Of a DNA stretch of 64,000 bases, positions 1 through 10,920 are shown one piece after another. This DNA comes from Arion vulgaris (taxonomy: Eukaryota > Mollusca > Gastropoda > Stylommatophora > Arionidae), in NCBI GenBank assembly GCA_020796225.1, contig CM036755.1:58547152-58611151 (forward strand), read 5' to 3'. Numbering within the stretch: the stretch's first letter is position 1; each line of letters starts with the position of its first letter. The notes under the pieces are model-generated. The model searched no databases and was not told where the DNA came from. It saw only the letters and a list, made by a program, of their open reading frames with translations. Made by a program: the position numbers and the translations under genes.

Positions 1-189
1 ATGCATTTATGCGGAGCAGGTTGCTTTTTGTGGTGGTACGCGGCTATTTCATTCTGGAATTAGTTAACACAGGAAACATTTCACAGTTGTTAGCATTTCG
101 TGTGATTTTAATTGGCCCAGGAACGGAGCAATTATGGGATGACCCGTTGCAGTGAAGTTGGAACCGTACTTATGAACTATGAACTATGA

Positions 190-318
190 TTCAAGTTAAA
201 CTTATTGCATATGAAATTAGTAAAACTTCATTTCAATTCAAGTTAAACTTATTGTATATGAAATTAGTAAAACTTTATTTCAATTCAAGTTAAACTTATT
301 GCATATGAAATTGAAGGG
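190..318. repeat. 47-bp tandem repeat, about 2.7 copies
   Basis: The phrase 'tcaagttaaacttattg' recurs at 191, 238 and 285, a period of exactly 47. The third copy is incomplete. It has no coding potential. Flanking bases 1-189 and 319-385 show nothing I recognise. Confidence 0.9.
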
Positions 319-385
319 AAATGGATGAACTTGATAAATATGTCAACTACATTTCATTAATTCATTAATGATTGTACATTTCATT

Positions 386-806
386 AATCTGATTGATTGA
401 TTGATAGGACCATCATCATTGCACTTCAGTGAGTAACTTTGTGTGCTCCCATCTCTTTATTACACAGGGATATCTCAGCTGCAGTACACGAACTCAGTAG
501 CACCAGCGAGAGTCCACGATGTAATTTTAAACATGATGAAGATATTGTGTGGGGATTTTATTTTTAATCTTTTCTAATGAATGTAGCCCAGGCAGCGGCT
601 TTCCAGCCTGCTCTTCTCAATTTTGAACTGCCAATGGTTCTTTTACGTGCTCAAATTGAACACGAGACCTACGTTTTATCGTCAGTCTCCAATATGACTA
701 GTAACTTGATCTCACCTGCAGGAAATGTATCTCGATGGCTCCACGAGGAAACGAACCGAGTACCATTGGCACGAGAGGCGAGCACGTAACCTCTACGCCT
801 CAGAGA
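386..806 (-). mobile_element. SINE-b, near full length
   Basis: A tRNA-derived short retroelement read on the minus strand. Its 3' tail is the (TCAA)n seen here as 'gattgattgattgatag', followed by the conserved block 'ccatcatcattgcacttc'. The tRNA-like head lies at 740-806 in reverse, where the complement of 'gcgagcacgtaacctctacg' resembles a D-arm/A-box. The same 420-450 bp layout recurs at 12.5, 21.4, 25.4, 39.9, 40.9 and 44.8 kb, which defines the family. Transcription by Pol III is inferred from the family type. No target duplication was identified. Confidence 0.8.
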
Positions 807-1089
807 CCCCCCATATGCAAATGTAAAACACAAATATCTAGGTGGAAAATACAAGGTTGAACAAAAAAACTGTTAAAAATGAGTGATAACTATAATTTTT
901 CTTTTCTTGCACATAATCCATATACGAATAGTTTAAAAGTGAACAATTAGTTACTGAACACAACATGTGTTTTTTCACACAGAAAATAGCAACACATGTG
1001 CCAGTGAAAAAATGCTATTGAAATATTGGGAAATTAAAATTTATATGACATATTCGCACATCCATGTCGGTCTGTAAAACAACAACACT

Positions 1090-1163
1090 GCGCTTGATAT
1101 CTGAACAGCGCTTGATATCTGAACAGGGCTTGATATCTGAACAGGGCTTGATATCTGAACAGG
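1090..1163. repeat. 18-bp tandem repeat, 4 copies
   Basis: The unit 'gcttgatatctgaacag' plus one base is repeated four times. Each unit contains the palindrome GATATC. The surrounding bases 807-1089 and 1164-1394 have no recognisable content. Confidence 0.9.
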
Positions 1164-1394
1164 ATCTTCTACGTCCTCGGGTAATTAAATATTTTAAAAT
1201 ATAAAATACAAAAATTGGCAAAAAGATGTGAAATAACTAGTCTAGATGTAAATCTTGTGTCGGAACTACTGTGAAAAGATAGTCAAACTTAGATCTACCG
1301 TAGTGAATCTGTTAAGTGGACATCAGGGGTTTCAAGAATGAAAGAAAGCTGTAGGGGCACAGTGACACAATCTTTATTGCGATCAACGTTCAGG

Positions 1395-1680
1395 TTATAT
1401 TAAACAGGCTACACAAGTTAGCAAATCAAGTATACTCAGAATATTCACGAAGATTTAAATCCAACAATGCCACCACTGACATGTTATTCTCTTTGAGGTA
1501 ATTACAGGTGTAATGTCACGAACAAAGAATGCCACTATACATTGTTTTCATAGATGATACAACAGCATGTAGCATTGTTAATAGAATTGTGCTTTTCAAG
1601 CTTCTGGTAAAGATCGGCTGCTGTCGCAGACAAAGTCCGTATCATCATTGCTTAATAACATGAAGTGTACAGTGCTGGTT
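1395..1680 (+). pseudogene. LINE-f reverse transcriptase fragment
   Basis: A decayed piece of a non-LTR retrotransposon RT. Translating across stops gives 'NRLHKLANQVYSEYSRRF', then 'TTDMLFSLR' and 'YIVFIDDTTACSIVNRIVLF', which line up with the finger and palm motif A region of LINE RTs (typically '..FIDLTKAFDTVSR..'). The motif A aspartate context is degraded. It aligns with the second fragment at 2490-2803, including a shared 'cacgaacaaagaatg' / 'cactaacaaagaatg' block, so both come from the same family. It carries internal stops and a frameshift and is not functional. Confidence 0.75.
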
Positions 1681-1689
1681 GATAGTAAA

Positions 1690-1965
1690 GACTGGCTCCG
1701 CCTGTGTATTGCGGGGGCTCGCAAGGTGTGCAAAGAATAGTAACACTGTGATCTACGTGACATATCGCAAGAGTCGACAGAAGTAGGGGCCTAGAGAATC
1801 TACCCTGGTAAATAAAAAGCGTCGAAGAAATCAGATGTGCTGGCCTATTTGTATGCACATATCTGGCACAACGTAAAATCGCTATTAGGCTCAGACTACA
1901 TACACATCACAAATAGTTGTTTAATTACAAGTAGTCGATATGGAACGTTCAAAGAAGAAGAATGT
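1690..1965 (+). mobile_element. SINE-c copy
   Basis: Contains the family landmarks in order: 'gcaaagaatagtaacactg', a degenerate 'cgcaagagtcgaca' core, 'gtaaataaaaagcgtcg', 'atcagatgtgctggcct', 'ggcacaacgta', and a short GAA-rich tail ('aaagaagaagaa') near 1950. The same order is seen at 7.9, 19.9, 39.6, 40.0, 44.0 and 59.2 kb. The head is tRNA-like but lacks a clear B box here. Confidence 0.8.
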
Positions 1966-2059
1966 TGGTCACAAATAGGAGAAGAGAAACTTCATTGAGA
2001 CACAAGGAAGAGCAGAAAAACCATCTTCTACAACAGCTCCAGACACTAGATGTGTCTGC

Positions 2060-2215
2060 GGTAACTGTGCAAAAGTGCCCCAGGATCTGAGTGATGCAAG
2101 CATTTTCACATTTCATACCAAAATAATGATGATTGTGGTGACAGTACCAACTACCGTGGTATCTTGTTGCTCAGAATCGTGGGGCGAGGTCTTCGCTCTC
2201 TCTGAACCAAATATC
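2060..2215 (+). pseudogene. LINE-f RT N-terminal fragment
   Basis: Across frames it reads 'VPQDLSDASIFTF' and then 'NDDCGDSTNYRGILLLRIVG'. The latter is the RT motif 0/1 region of non-LTR elements (family form '..DCGNYRGISLLS..'). It is cut at about 2215 just before a SINE-a insertion. It lies between two copies of a later RT segment of the same family, so at least two LINE-f copies were once present here. Confidence 0.7.
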
Positions 2216-2229
2216 TTCGTTTTCTATGC

Positions 2230-2470
2230 GTTCGTTATTTACGACCAATTTTAATCATTCTTTGTGATATGTTTGATCTTTGCCAAGAACATGTATACGA
2301 TGCACACTGGTTTGGTAGGCCCGTAAACACATAGACTTCTACACGTTTAGGACACGTGCATCCAATTTCAGCCAAACCTCCTTAATCGCCTCTTACGACA
2401 TGCGTGGCAGGTAACAGTGGTTCTATTCTTTACACCCCAAATTTGGGCCCGGTAACCACTCGGGTGCCAC
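2230..2470 (-). mobile_element. SINE-a copy
   Basis: Minus-strand SINE with the blocks 'tacgaccaattttaatca', 'tttgatctttgccaagaac', 'ggtttggtaggcccgtaaac', 'cgcctcttacgacatgcgtg' and 'ccccaaatttgggcccggta', ending at the tRNA-like head. Other copies lie at 12.6 kb (-), 17.3 kb (+) and 62.9 kb (-). The head contains the complement of 'ccgagtggttacc', a good match to a tRNA D-arm/A-box. Confidence 0.85.
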
Positions 2471-2489
2471 CCCTGTAATATCCATTACT

Positions 2490-2803
2490 TATTGGTATTT
2501 ATATACCAAATACGATACACAAGCTAGCAAACCGATTATATATAATCACAAAATGAATTTAGATCTAACAGATTCACCATTGACATGTAATTCTCTTTAA
2601 GACAGGTAAAATGTCACTAACAAAGAATGTCATTATACCTTGCTTTCATAGACCTAAAAAACGCATTTGACCTTGTAAGTAGAATTGCCTTATTCAAGCT
2701 TCTGGTAAAAATGGGCTTCCCTCCTACGCTGCTTAAAATCATATTATCATTCCATAATAACATGAGGAGTAGAGTAATGTTTGGTTGGGATTCCTCTAGC
2801 ACA
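2490..2803 (+). pseudogene. LINE-f RT palm fragment
   Basis: The segment 2627-2815 encodes 'SLYLAFIDLKNAFDLVSR', a clean RT motif A with the catalytic aspartate (FIDLKNAFD), followed by 'LLVKMGFPPTLLKIILSFHN', typical of the LINE RT region after motif A. The upstream part is frameshifted. The sequence is broken at about 2803, where a hAT terminal sequence begins. No downstream FADD box is present, so this is a truncated relic. Confidence 0.85.
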
Positions 2804-3430
2804 GGTGTGTCCAACCTTTTCAACAGGCGGGCCAAATTTTAGAAATAATATTTCCGGCCGGGCCATGCACTTATTAAAAAAAAAACCAATTAAAGTAAAC
2901 AAGCAAGCGCGCTACAGCTTCGACCACATTGTCGCTTCCCAGTAGGTGAGATCGTGATCAAACGCTTGCTTGGTTTAATGTAAAAAAAACAACAAGAAAT
3001 AGGAATATTAATATTTGTTTTTGAAGAAAATAAAACACAACTGAGAATCAAACATATTCATTTGACAGTTTAAAACTATTTAAAAGTGAAACATTTGACA
3101 TTGTTTTGCAGAATTAAGTGCATCAAAATTGATCTCGATTGATGTTGTCGCTACAAAACGCCAACACCTTTTCCAAATGAACATCAGTAATTCGTGTTCT
3201 CACTTGTGATTTGATGTGGTTTATGCGACTAAAAAGCTGTTCACACGCATAAGTGTTTACAAATAGTGAAACCATCGACAGAGCATGTTTGTAAAACCGC
3301 AAGATCTTATCCTTGTCCAAATACGTTTAATAGAACTCTTCCAAACCAACTTGATGAATTTTCTCCTTTAACTGTGTATCACAACACATTTCACAATGTT
3401 CCATTTGTAATTTTCCTGGTAATAAATTCA
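2804..3430 (-). pseudogene. hAT transposase C-terminal remnant
   Basis: Bases 3123-3320 on the minus strand encode 'VSLFVNTYACEQLFSRINH', 'KSQVRTRITDVHLEKVL'. This is the C-terminal dimerisation domain of hAT transposases of the kind found in GTF2IRD2-like proteins (S.Y.CEQ.FS...K...R.R.TD.HL). Upstream, beyond a stop, 'LPGKLQMEHCEMCCDTQLKEK' (3370-3430) fits the preceding part of the same family. The left end near 2810, 'caggtgtgtccaacctttt', resembles a hAT terminal repeat. The catalytic core is absent, so the element is dead. It interrupts LINE-f. Confidence 0.8.
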
Positions 3431-3536
3431 CATCTACTGTGAATGCCGTAATAAATTCACGTCTACTGCGAATGACGTCATAAATTCACATCTACTGTGA
3501 ATGGCGTCATAAATTCACATCTACTGTGAATGGCGT
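3422..3536. repeat. 29-bp tandem repeat, 4 copies
   Basis: The unit 'ataaattcacatctactgtg' followed by 'aatggcgtc' recurs at 3422, 3451, 3480 and 3509. It sits between the hAT remnant and the next hAT-like miniature element. Confidence 0.9.
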
Positions 3537-3559
3537 TGCAAATGCACAAAAAGTACATG

Positions 3560-4035
3560 ATAGACCATCGATTCCCAAACGTTTTGGCCCGCCGCCCACC
3601 TTGCACATCATAAACTTTGTAACTCCCTCCCCCACTCCTCATTATACCAGTTTGACAACGCGCCCCCCACCCCACATATATACATATTCTATTTTCTCCC
3701 TGACATAGCAAATTGATATATATTTCTGTCATACATGATCAATTTTGAAATGATTATATACATGAAGTAGAAAATTGATGAAAATGTGGATCATGTAAGA
3801 CGTGCATTAGATGAAGTAAATTTGCAGAATTCAAATTTTAAATGATTATTCAATCACAATATCATGAAAATAATTTATTTAAAAATATTTATTATTACTT
3901 TATTTTTTAAGGAGCCACCGAACCCTAATCGCCTGAACTAACCCCAGATTCTTCTAAACCCACAATCGCCCCTAGAACTCTTCAGCGACCACTGGAGGAG
4001 GCGGTACCCCAGTTTGGGACACGCTGCACTAGACT
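3560..4035. mobile_element. hAT-like nonautonomous element
   Basis: The left end 'tcccaaacgttttggcccg' and the reverse complement of the right end ('tcccaaactggggtaccgc') form imperfect terminal inverted repeats about 470 bp apart. A related internal/right end ('gcgcccactgggggcggtat') occurs at 21.5 kb. The interior is AT-rich and non-coding. Flanks 'gatagac' and 'actagac' may be a decayed 8-bp duplication. Assignment to hAT is by end style and is moderately sure. Confidence 0.55.
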
Positions 4036-5388
4036 TAAGAACAGAAAACTAAAATGTGAAGCATTGTATAGAATGGCATCCATCGTAAAGGCGTTGTGAC
4101 TCAGGACGTGATTATGTCGAAGTACGGGTGCGACTGTTCTACATGCCGTATGGGAATAACGGGAACGAGACGTACTCGCGTTCTCTACGCAAATCAAACA
4201 GATCACAAAGAGTGGAAGAAAAACACAAGCAGTAAACAACGTTTAGAAACATGCCTACAGTATAGTAAAACTTGGCATGACCCGCAGACAATCTGCTGCG
4301 TGTAATGATCGTAGTGAACCCTACCTTGGCTTCTGTATCACTGAGCAGTACAGAGAACTTCTTCGTCCGTTAGTGATAGTACTGTCCAATTCTGACTAAA
4401 CCTAACACTAACCATACAACCAAATAACTTGCTAAGCAAATAGAAAAGAGAGACAAAGCTCATAAAAAATAACTAACAAATAAATGTAACTATAATGTAA
4501 ACCAATCGTCAAATAAACAAACAAACAGAACAACTAATTAATTAACAAATGAAATAACGGACAAATTAGTCAACATCCTATATAATGAAAATTGCAACAA
4601 AAATCGATCCAAAAAAAAAAAAAAAAATTCACTGCTAAAAATAGCGGTTATCAACAAAGAACCTACTTGAAAACATAGTAAGAAAAAGCAGGCAAAAAAC
4701 GAACATTAGCCACACCCCTACCACCACATAACCTTACTCCTAGATCTAAATTTAAAATGACACTACTTCGAGATTTGAACTTTTAACCTTCAAATCGCCA
4801 AGCAAATGTCTGAGCGACCTCGCCAGCCAATATTGAAATGAATTCACAAAAACAAAAACAACTTCAAACTATGCAGACAAAGTGAGAAACAAAGAGCAAA
4901 TTAATATGTATCACCACTACCACGAAAACCACCACGAAAACCACCTAACCCTAACCATAACCCTAACCCCAACCTCAACCTCAATTCCAATCCTCATCCT
5001 TTTTTTTTTATTCAGTCAGGATTCGAACCACAGTCAGGATTCACATATTCAGAACGCCAGGCAAACATTTTAACCATGTCGCTATAGAGACCACTAGCTA
5101 TTACGTGGGGAAATCAACGTACCCAACAAACTACAAAATCAACAAACCAAACAAGAAATTAAGAGCTCATAAACCAAACAAGTAGTAAACAAAGCAACAT
5201 GGACGACTAAGATAACACTACCACCATTACTCTTACCGTAACTTTAACTCACGAGTTCTCTATAGCTTGTTTTGTAAGCGTCGTTCATGAGGACGTGCTT
5301 CATTTGTTTGATGTATGTATGATTGACATGACCGGGGAATGGGAATTGAAAAACGGAACAAATGTCATTATCATCAAATACTTCTGTA
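4036..5388. other. Unassigned AT-rich stretch
   Basis: No gene or repeat family recognised. It holds a 16-nt poly-A near 4612-4627, many short 'aacaaa'-rich runs, and the telomere-like stretch listed separately. Small open frames here lack any recognisable domain. Confidence 0.5.
4945..4985. repeat. Short telomere-like CCCTAA stretch
   Basis: 'cctaaccctaacc' followed by degenerate 'ataaccctaaccccaacc' gives a few imperfect copies of the animal telomere hexamer (complement TTAGGG). It is far too short and degenerate to be a chromosome end, and is at most an interstitial telomeric trace. Confidence 0.5.
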
Positions 5389-5686
5389 TACATGTAAAGC
5401 CCTGAGAGCCGCTGTAGCGTAGTTGTTAGTGAACTCGCTTCGCAAGGCTGGTGGTCTGGGTTCAGCTCCCGCAATGCGCGTGGAATTTTTCCAGACCACG
5501 ACGGTTCTCAGGTCGACCCAGCCTCAACTGGGTACCAGACATGCTCTGGGAAAGTAAAGGCGGCCGGCGTGATGCTGACCACATCACCCGTTGTGTGCCG
5601 ACGGTCAATGAAAAATACAGGCCTAACACTGTATTGACCTATATACCACGAGGTATGAAAGGGTTCCTTTACTTACATGTAAAGCC
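5389..5686 (+). mobile_element. SINE-g, full length with 13-bp duplications
   Basis: A tRNA-derived SINE. Bases 5402-5673 are flanked by perfect 13-bp direct repeats 'tacatgtaaagcc' (5389-5401 and 5674-5686). The head 'gctgtagcgtagttgttagtg' region and B box 'ggttcagctcc' (5459-5469) look like a Pol III internal promoter. The body carries 'cagcctcaactgggtacc' and 'aaaggcggccggcg'. The exact target duplications make the 272-bp boundaries certain and suggest a fairly recent insertion. Confidence 0.92.
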
Positions 5687-5814
5687 AGACGAAGGCAATC
5701 TTCTAACATAATGCGTTATAGGAGAACCAAATAAAATCCACCATAGTCGCCACATTCACCATATCGCCATTCAATACAGTCGCCAAATCCATTTTCTCTC
5801 AAAATTCAGCAAGA

Positions 5815-6715
5815 TGCCACCATCATCATCATCTGTATTAGTATGTAATAATAGTAGTAATAGTAACGGTAGTAGTAGTAGAAACAGTAGTGCTAGTAGT
5901 AGTAATAGTAGTAGTGCTAGTAGTAGTAATAGTAGTAGTGCTAGTAGTAGTAGTAATAGTAGTAGTAATAGTAGTAGAGGTAGTAGTAATAGTAGTAGTG
6001 CTAGTAGTAGTAGTAATAGTAGTAGTAGTAGTAGTAGTAATAGAAGTACTAGTAGTAGTAATAGTAGTAGTAATAGTAATAGTAGTAGTAATGGTAATAA
6101 TAGTACTAAAAGTAATACTAGTAGTAGTAATAGTAGTAGTAATAGTAGTAGTAGTAATAGTAGTAGCAATAGTAGTAGTAGTAGTAATAGTAGTAGTAGT
6201 AATAGTAGTAGTAGTAGTAGCAATAGTAGTAGTAATAATAATAGTAGTAGTAATAATAGTAGTAGTAATAATAGTAGTAGTAATAGTAGTAGTAAAAGTA
6301 GTAGTAATAGCAATAGTAGTAGTAATAGTAATAGTAATAGTAGTAATAGTAATAGTAGTAGTGGTAGTAATAGTAGTAGTAATAGTAATAGTAGTAGTAG
6401 TAGTAGTATTAGTAATAGTAATAGTAATAATAGTAGTAATAGTAGTAGATAATAGTTAGTAAGTAGTAGTAATAGTAATAGTAGTAGTATTAGTAATAGT
6501 AGTAGTAATAGTAGTAGTAATAGTGTTAATAATAGTAGTAGTAATAATAGTAGTAATAGTAGTAGTAGTAGTAATAGTAGTGGTAATAGTAGTAGTAATA
6601 GTAGGAGTAATAGTAGTAGTAATAGTAGTAGTAGTAGTAGTAATAGTAGTAGTAATAGTAGTAGTAATAGTAGTAATAGTAATAGTAGTAGTAATAGTAG
6701 TAATAGTAGTAATGA
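5815..6715. repeat. AGT/AAT trinucleotide microsatellite, 0.9 kb
   Basis: About 300 near-continuous triplets, mostly AGT with interspersed AAT, GGT and GCT. Because the period is three, several frames stay open on both strands, giving artefactual poly-Ser/Asn, poly-Val/Ile and poly-Leu frames. Repeated 'agtagtaat' subunits are visible. A second tract lies at 7325-7530. Confidence 0.97.
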
Positions 6716-6827
6716 CGGAAAACGTAAAAACAAAGTACTGTAGTATTACAATATACAAAAACAATAACGATACACAGCAACGTTTCGAATAAAAAATGCT
6801 TTTATCACGCAAAGGATACAACAGAAG

Positions 6828-7130
6828 TGCATTTCTTCACATCTGACACGGCACAGAACAGATAGACAATACATTTCTTCACATCTTACACGGCACAGAA
6901 CAGATAGACAATACATTTCTTCACATCTGACACGGCACAGAACAGATAGACAATACATTTCTTCACATCTGACACGGCACATAACAGATAGACAATACAT
7001 TTCTTCACATCTTACACGGCACAGAACAGATAGACAATACATTTCTTCACATCTGACACGGCACAGAACAGATAAACAATACATGTCTTCACATCTGACA
7101 CGGCACAGAACAGATAGACAATACATTTCT
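6828..7130. repeat. 42-bp tandem repeat, about 7 copies
   Basis: The unit starts 'catttcttcacatctgacac' and ends 'gatagacaata'. Copies differ by a few substitutions (for example cttacacgg for ctgacacgg). As 42 is divisible by three, the minus strand shows an open 14-residue repeat that I regard as a by-product. Confidence 0.95.
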
Positions 7131-7324
7131 AACGGTCGTAAAATGAGAATATGGACTAAAAACGAATAACGAAATAAATGCCAAAAAAGTAGAAGTCGAA
7201 AAAAGAAGATAAGCAATAAAATTTAAAAAATATATATAACATATATACATTTAACATATACACATAGAATATGGAGCAGGAGAAGAGAAAATAAATACAA
7301 AGAAGCATAGGGATGTAGTGCGTT

Positions 7325-7530
7325 GAGTCCAATAGTAATAGTAGTAATAATAGTAGTGGTTGTAGTAGAAGCAATAGTGGTAGTAGTAATAGTAGTTGTG
7401 GCAGTAGCATTAGAAGTATCAATAGTAGTAAAAGTAGTAGCTGTAGTAGCCGCAGTAGTAGTAGTAGTAGTCGTACTAGTAACCGTAGTATTGGTAGTAT
7501 TAGTAGTAGTAGAAGTTGTAAAATTAGCAA
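7325..7530. repeat. Second AGT-rich microsatellite
   Basis: Interrupted AGT triplets with AAT, TGT and CGT variants. More degenerate than the tract at 5.8 kb and separated from it by the 42-bp minisatellite, which suggests an older split tract. The following bases 7531-7855 show nothing recognisable. Confidence 0.9.
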
Positions 7531-7855
7531 TATTAATTTCCTTCGTTTATCTGACAATGACTATAATGGCGACGATACAGAAAAATATGGATTTAAGTTG
7601 ACAGTACTCACAAATGTTTCTTTTTCCTTTCTGTTTCATGCTTGCAATCTTCAGTCTGGACTAGAGGACAAGTCAGCTTGTGAATCAGACCTCTACTTTA
7701 TTTAGGAGGCAATCTAAACATTGAATGTGAATAAAGAAATTATGCTGCGAAGTGTCAAAATAACATCAATATTTAAAAGTGTAAATACGATCTGGAACTG
7801 CAAGTTATATAGTTTTTAAAAATAAATTCAGAATTTTCAATGTTGTAATAATCTT

Positions 7856-7920
7856 AACATATGCCAGTGACAGTTGAAAAATGACAAAATATAGAGAAAG
7901 TAAGTTGAATGCATCTACCG
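7856..7920 (+). pseudogene. LINE-b fragment cut by SINE-c
   Basis: Bases 'aacatatgccagtgacagtt' through 'aagtaagttgaatgcat' match the LINE-b copy at 63.48-63.54 kb almost base for base (there 'aacatatgccagtgaaagtt' to 'aagtaagttgaatgcat'). The match stops at about 7918, exactly where SINE-c begins. This marks a nested insertion. Confidence 0.8.
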
Positions 7921-8170
7921 CCGGTGTGTTTCCGGGTCTAGCAATGGGAACAAAGATTAATAACACTGCGACATACAAAGTATATTGTAAGAGGCGACTA
8001 AGTTAGGGGCCTAGGGAAGCTATTCTAGTAAATAAAAAGCGTCGCAGAATTCGGATGTGTCCTACTTGTAGGCGCATAACGAGCACAACGCACGACCGCT
8101 CTTAGGCTCGGATCACATAACAAATCACAGTTGTTAAACAGGTGTTCGAATGAGAAGAAGAAATGTTTAT
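7921..8170 (+). mobile_element. SINE-c copy
   Basis: Landmarks: 'aataacactgcgacatacaa', 'tgtaagaggcgactaag', 'ggggcctagggaagct', 'gtaaataaaaagcgtcgca', 'tacttgtaggcgcataacg', 'accgctcttaggctcgga' and an 'agaagaagaaa' tail. This copy preserves the GAA-type tail well. It sits inside a LINE-b fragment. Confidence 0.88.
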
Positions 8171-8734
8171 TAAAAACTGCAACAGTGCTAAACGAATATT
8201 CCCTTTCTGACAGGAACAAGTAAACAAGTTATCAAACCAAGCTATAGATATTGCCGATGTTTTAAAAAAATAATTGTTAAAATATATTTTAATTACAGTT
8301 TTGTAATTTGAGAAACAAACAAGGGCATGCAGTAATTCCTTCTAGACATGCACACTCTAATATCTTATGTATGAATGCAAAGTTACATGTTGTATTGTTA
8401 TAACTAAGCTAGTCTCTAGTGTAGGTGTAGGTAGGGTATTGTTTAAGTAATCAATGCGAACGTTGTAACAAAAAGAAAAAACACGTGGAACATTGCAGAA
8501 GGCAAAAGGTGTTACCAAGTGTCAGGGCGTTTTATCAGGCTGCTAGACAAAGAAAAGCAATTTTTCTGTCTTGTTAATTTACTTGAAAATAAATTGCCTT
8601 TTTTTAACGGTGCGATCTGTTTATTTAATATTATGTACCAATGAGGCCTGACTTTGCAAAGTGTGTTGTTCTATCAGTAACTTGAGCTGAAGATACGTGA
8701 CGTGAAAGAAATATACACACACATAAGTCTTGAT
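8171..8734. other. Unassigned AT-rich stretch
   Basis: No coding or repeat family signal recognised on either strand. Confidence 0.4.
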
Positions 8735-8872
8735 AGTATCATCATAATTGCACTTCCATGAATAACACTGTGTGCCTTCATTACTTTCTTACACTGGAAG
8801 ATCTCAGTGGCAGGTTACGGACCCAGTAGCATCGGCTAGTGTCCTGGAGTAATCTCCAAGATATTGTAATCC
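8735..8872 (-). mobile_element. SINE-b 3' fragment
   Basis: Matches the tail-proximal part of SINE-b: 'tatcatcataattgcacttc', 'tgtgtgccttcattactttc', 'acccagtagcatcggctagtg'. Similarity ends at about 8872, so the head is missing (5'-truncated). Bases 8873-9097 are unassigned. Confidence 0.75.
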
Positions 8873-9097
8873 GTGAAATTAATTGTACACGGGCATATGC
8901 TATGGAGTCTTTTCATATCGATTGTTTAATTTACGAGGTATTTTTGTGTGCTAAACTTGAGCAGGGGACCAATGCCAGATACCTCATTACCTCCATTACC
9001 TCAACGTTATATATCTCTCTCTCATATGTGTATATCAAGTAGTCGTGATATAACCATCATTATAATATTACCTATCAATATGAAGATATTCTTCTCA

Positions 9098-9612
9098 AAT
9101 ATATGATACCGAGAAACTGAGGCGTCACATGTGTACCTGCGTTGGGCATATGTATGATACTGAGAGACTGAGGCATCATATGTGTACCTGCGCTGGGCAG
9201 ATATATGATACTGAGAAACTGAGGCATCACATGTGTACCTGCGCTGGGCAGATATATGATACTGAGAAACTGAGGCACCGCATGCGCACCTGCGCTAGGC
9301 AAATATATGATACTGAGAGACTGAGGCACTACATGCGCACCTGCGCTGGGCAAATATATGATACTGAGAGACTGAGGCATCATATGTGTACCTGCGCTGG
9401 GCAAATATATGATACTGAGAGACTGAGGCACCACATGCGCACCTGCGCTGGGCAAATATATGATACTGAGAGACTGAGGCACCACATGCGCACCTGCGCT
9501 GGGCAAATATATGATACTGAGAGACTGAGGCACCACATGCGCACCTGCGCTGGGCAAAAATATGATACTGAGAGACTTAGGCACCACATTCGCACCTGAG
9601 CTGGGCAAATAT
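9098..9612. repeat. 51-bp tandem repeat, about 10 copies
   Basis: The unit runs 'tatatgatactgagagactg' through 'cacctgcgctgggcaaa'. Period 51 is confirmed at 9104 and 9155. It keeps open 17-residue repeat frames on both strands purely because 51 is divisible by three. Internal copies are more alike than the first two and the last. Confidence 0.96.
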
Positions 9613-9659
9613 ACGAGACAGAAACGTTAAAATAGATCCGTACCAAGTTTGTGAACAAT

Positions 9660-10384
9660 TGAGCACGAGATTGTATTTGATCTGATGACGACAATGTTGT
9701 AACTAGAGTTAACTAGGACAAGATTGTATTTGATCTGATGACTACAATGTTTTAACTAGAGTTAACTTGGACAAGATTGTATTTGATCTGATGACTACAA
9801 TGTTTTAACTAGAGTTAACTAGGTCAAGATTGTATTTGATCTGATGACTACAATGTTTTAACTAGAGTTAACTAGGTCAAGATTGTATTTGATCTGATGA
9901 CTACACTGTTTTAACTAGAGTTAACTAGGACAAGATTGTATTTGATCTGATGACTATAATGTTTAACTAGAGTTAACTAGGTCAAGATTGTATTTGATCT
10001 GATGATTACAATTTTTAAACTTAAGTTGACTAGGTCAAGATTGTATTTAATCTGATGACTACAATGTTTTAACTAGAGTTAACTAGGTCAAGATTGTATT
10101 TGATCTGATGACTACAATGTTAGAGTTAACTAGGTCAAGATTGTATTTGATCTGATGACTACAATGTTTTAACTAGAGTTAACTAGGTCAAGATTGTATT
10201 TGATCTGATGACTACAATGTTAGAGTTAACTAGGTCAAGATTGTATTTGATCTGATGACTACAATGTTTTAAGTAGAGTTAACTAGGTCAAGATTGTATT
10301 TGATCTGATGACTACAATGTTAGAGTTAACTAGGTCAAGATTGTATTTGATCTGATGACTACAATGTTTTAACTAGAGTTAACC
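9660..10384. repeat. 53-bp tandem repeat with short variants, about 14 copies
   Basis: The unit contains 'caagattgtatttgatctga' and 'aactagagttaactagg'. Most copies are 53 bp. A shorter 47-bp form that lacks part of 'ttttaactagag' alternates with the full form in the last third, a simple two-unit higher-order pattern. Confidence 0.95.
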
Positions 10385-10639
10385 CAGGGATCCTCTTGTA
10401 ACGTAGTCTGGCATGTCTTTACTTCCTGCCAGTGATCATACTGGCCCTTGACCGCAGAGATTGTTTTGTTTTTTTACATAGATCCTTTCAATACCATCGA
10501 GTTTTGAGATCATTGCCAATGATGACATGACATAAACAGATATGTATGTATGCGAAGTGAGAATTTATAACTGACATTGTTGTGAGATGCAGGACAAGAC
10601 TGATATATATATGCTAAGTGCTTAGCTGAGTACTGCATG

Positions 10640-10920
10640 AAATCATATGGTATATTATTGAGACAGAACTACATGATGTAGTTTGGTCACATAATATGAA
10701 TGCATCCGAACTACACAGTATACAGAGTCTTCTACAACAGAACATCGGGAAAGAAGGCAAGAAGAAGACCACGAAAAGATGGTTAGATGGCATAGCAGAA
10801 TCCTGTGAAAGAGCAAAAATAACAATCACCCAAGCCACCAGAACAGCTCAAGATAAAAACAGAAAACCACGACACTAGGCAACAACCTGGTAGCAGTGTG
10901 ACGACAAAAGAAGACGAAGA
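10640..10920 (+). pseudogene. LINE-d 3' end with GAA tail
   Basis: Encodes the C-terminus of a LINE ORF: 'KRWLDGIAESCERAKITITQ' then 'ATRTAQDKNRKPRH' and a stop at about 10876. Related forms are '(R)RWIDGI...SC...ITITQATRTAQD' in RT proteins of this type. After the stop come 'gcagtgtgacgacaaaagaag' and a GAA-rich tail (10905-10920). Similar 3' ends lie at 26.2 kb (+) and 29.9 kb (-). Only the last ~90 codons remain, so it is a 5'-truncated copy. Confidence 0.85.

Noticed and set aside
4945..4985. Chromosome end
   Set aside because: Only a few imperfect CCCTAA units with ordinary sequence on both sides.
5771..6733. 320-codon poly-leucine frame and overlapping poly-Ser/Asn and poly-Val frames
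   Set aside because: Pure by-products of the AGT/AAT trinucleotide microsatellite.
9129..9599. Tandem transcription-factor binding array
   Set aside because: No known site is recognisable in the 51-bp unit, and the decay pattern fits a neutral minisatellite.
6746..9694. Repetitive proteins of 14- and 17-residue repeats on both strands
   Set aside because: The minisatellite periods 42 and 51 are divisible by three, so several frames stay open together; nothing else suggests coding.
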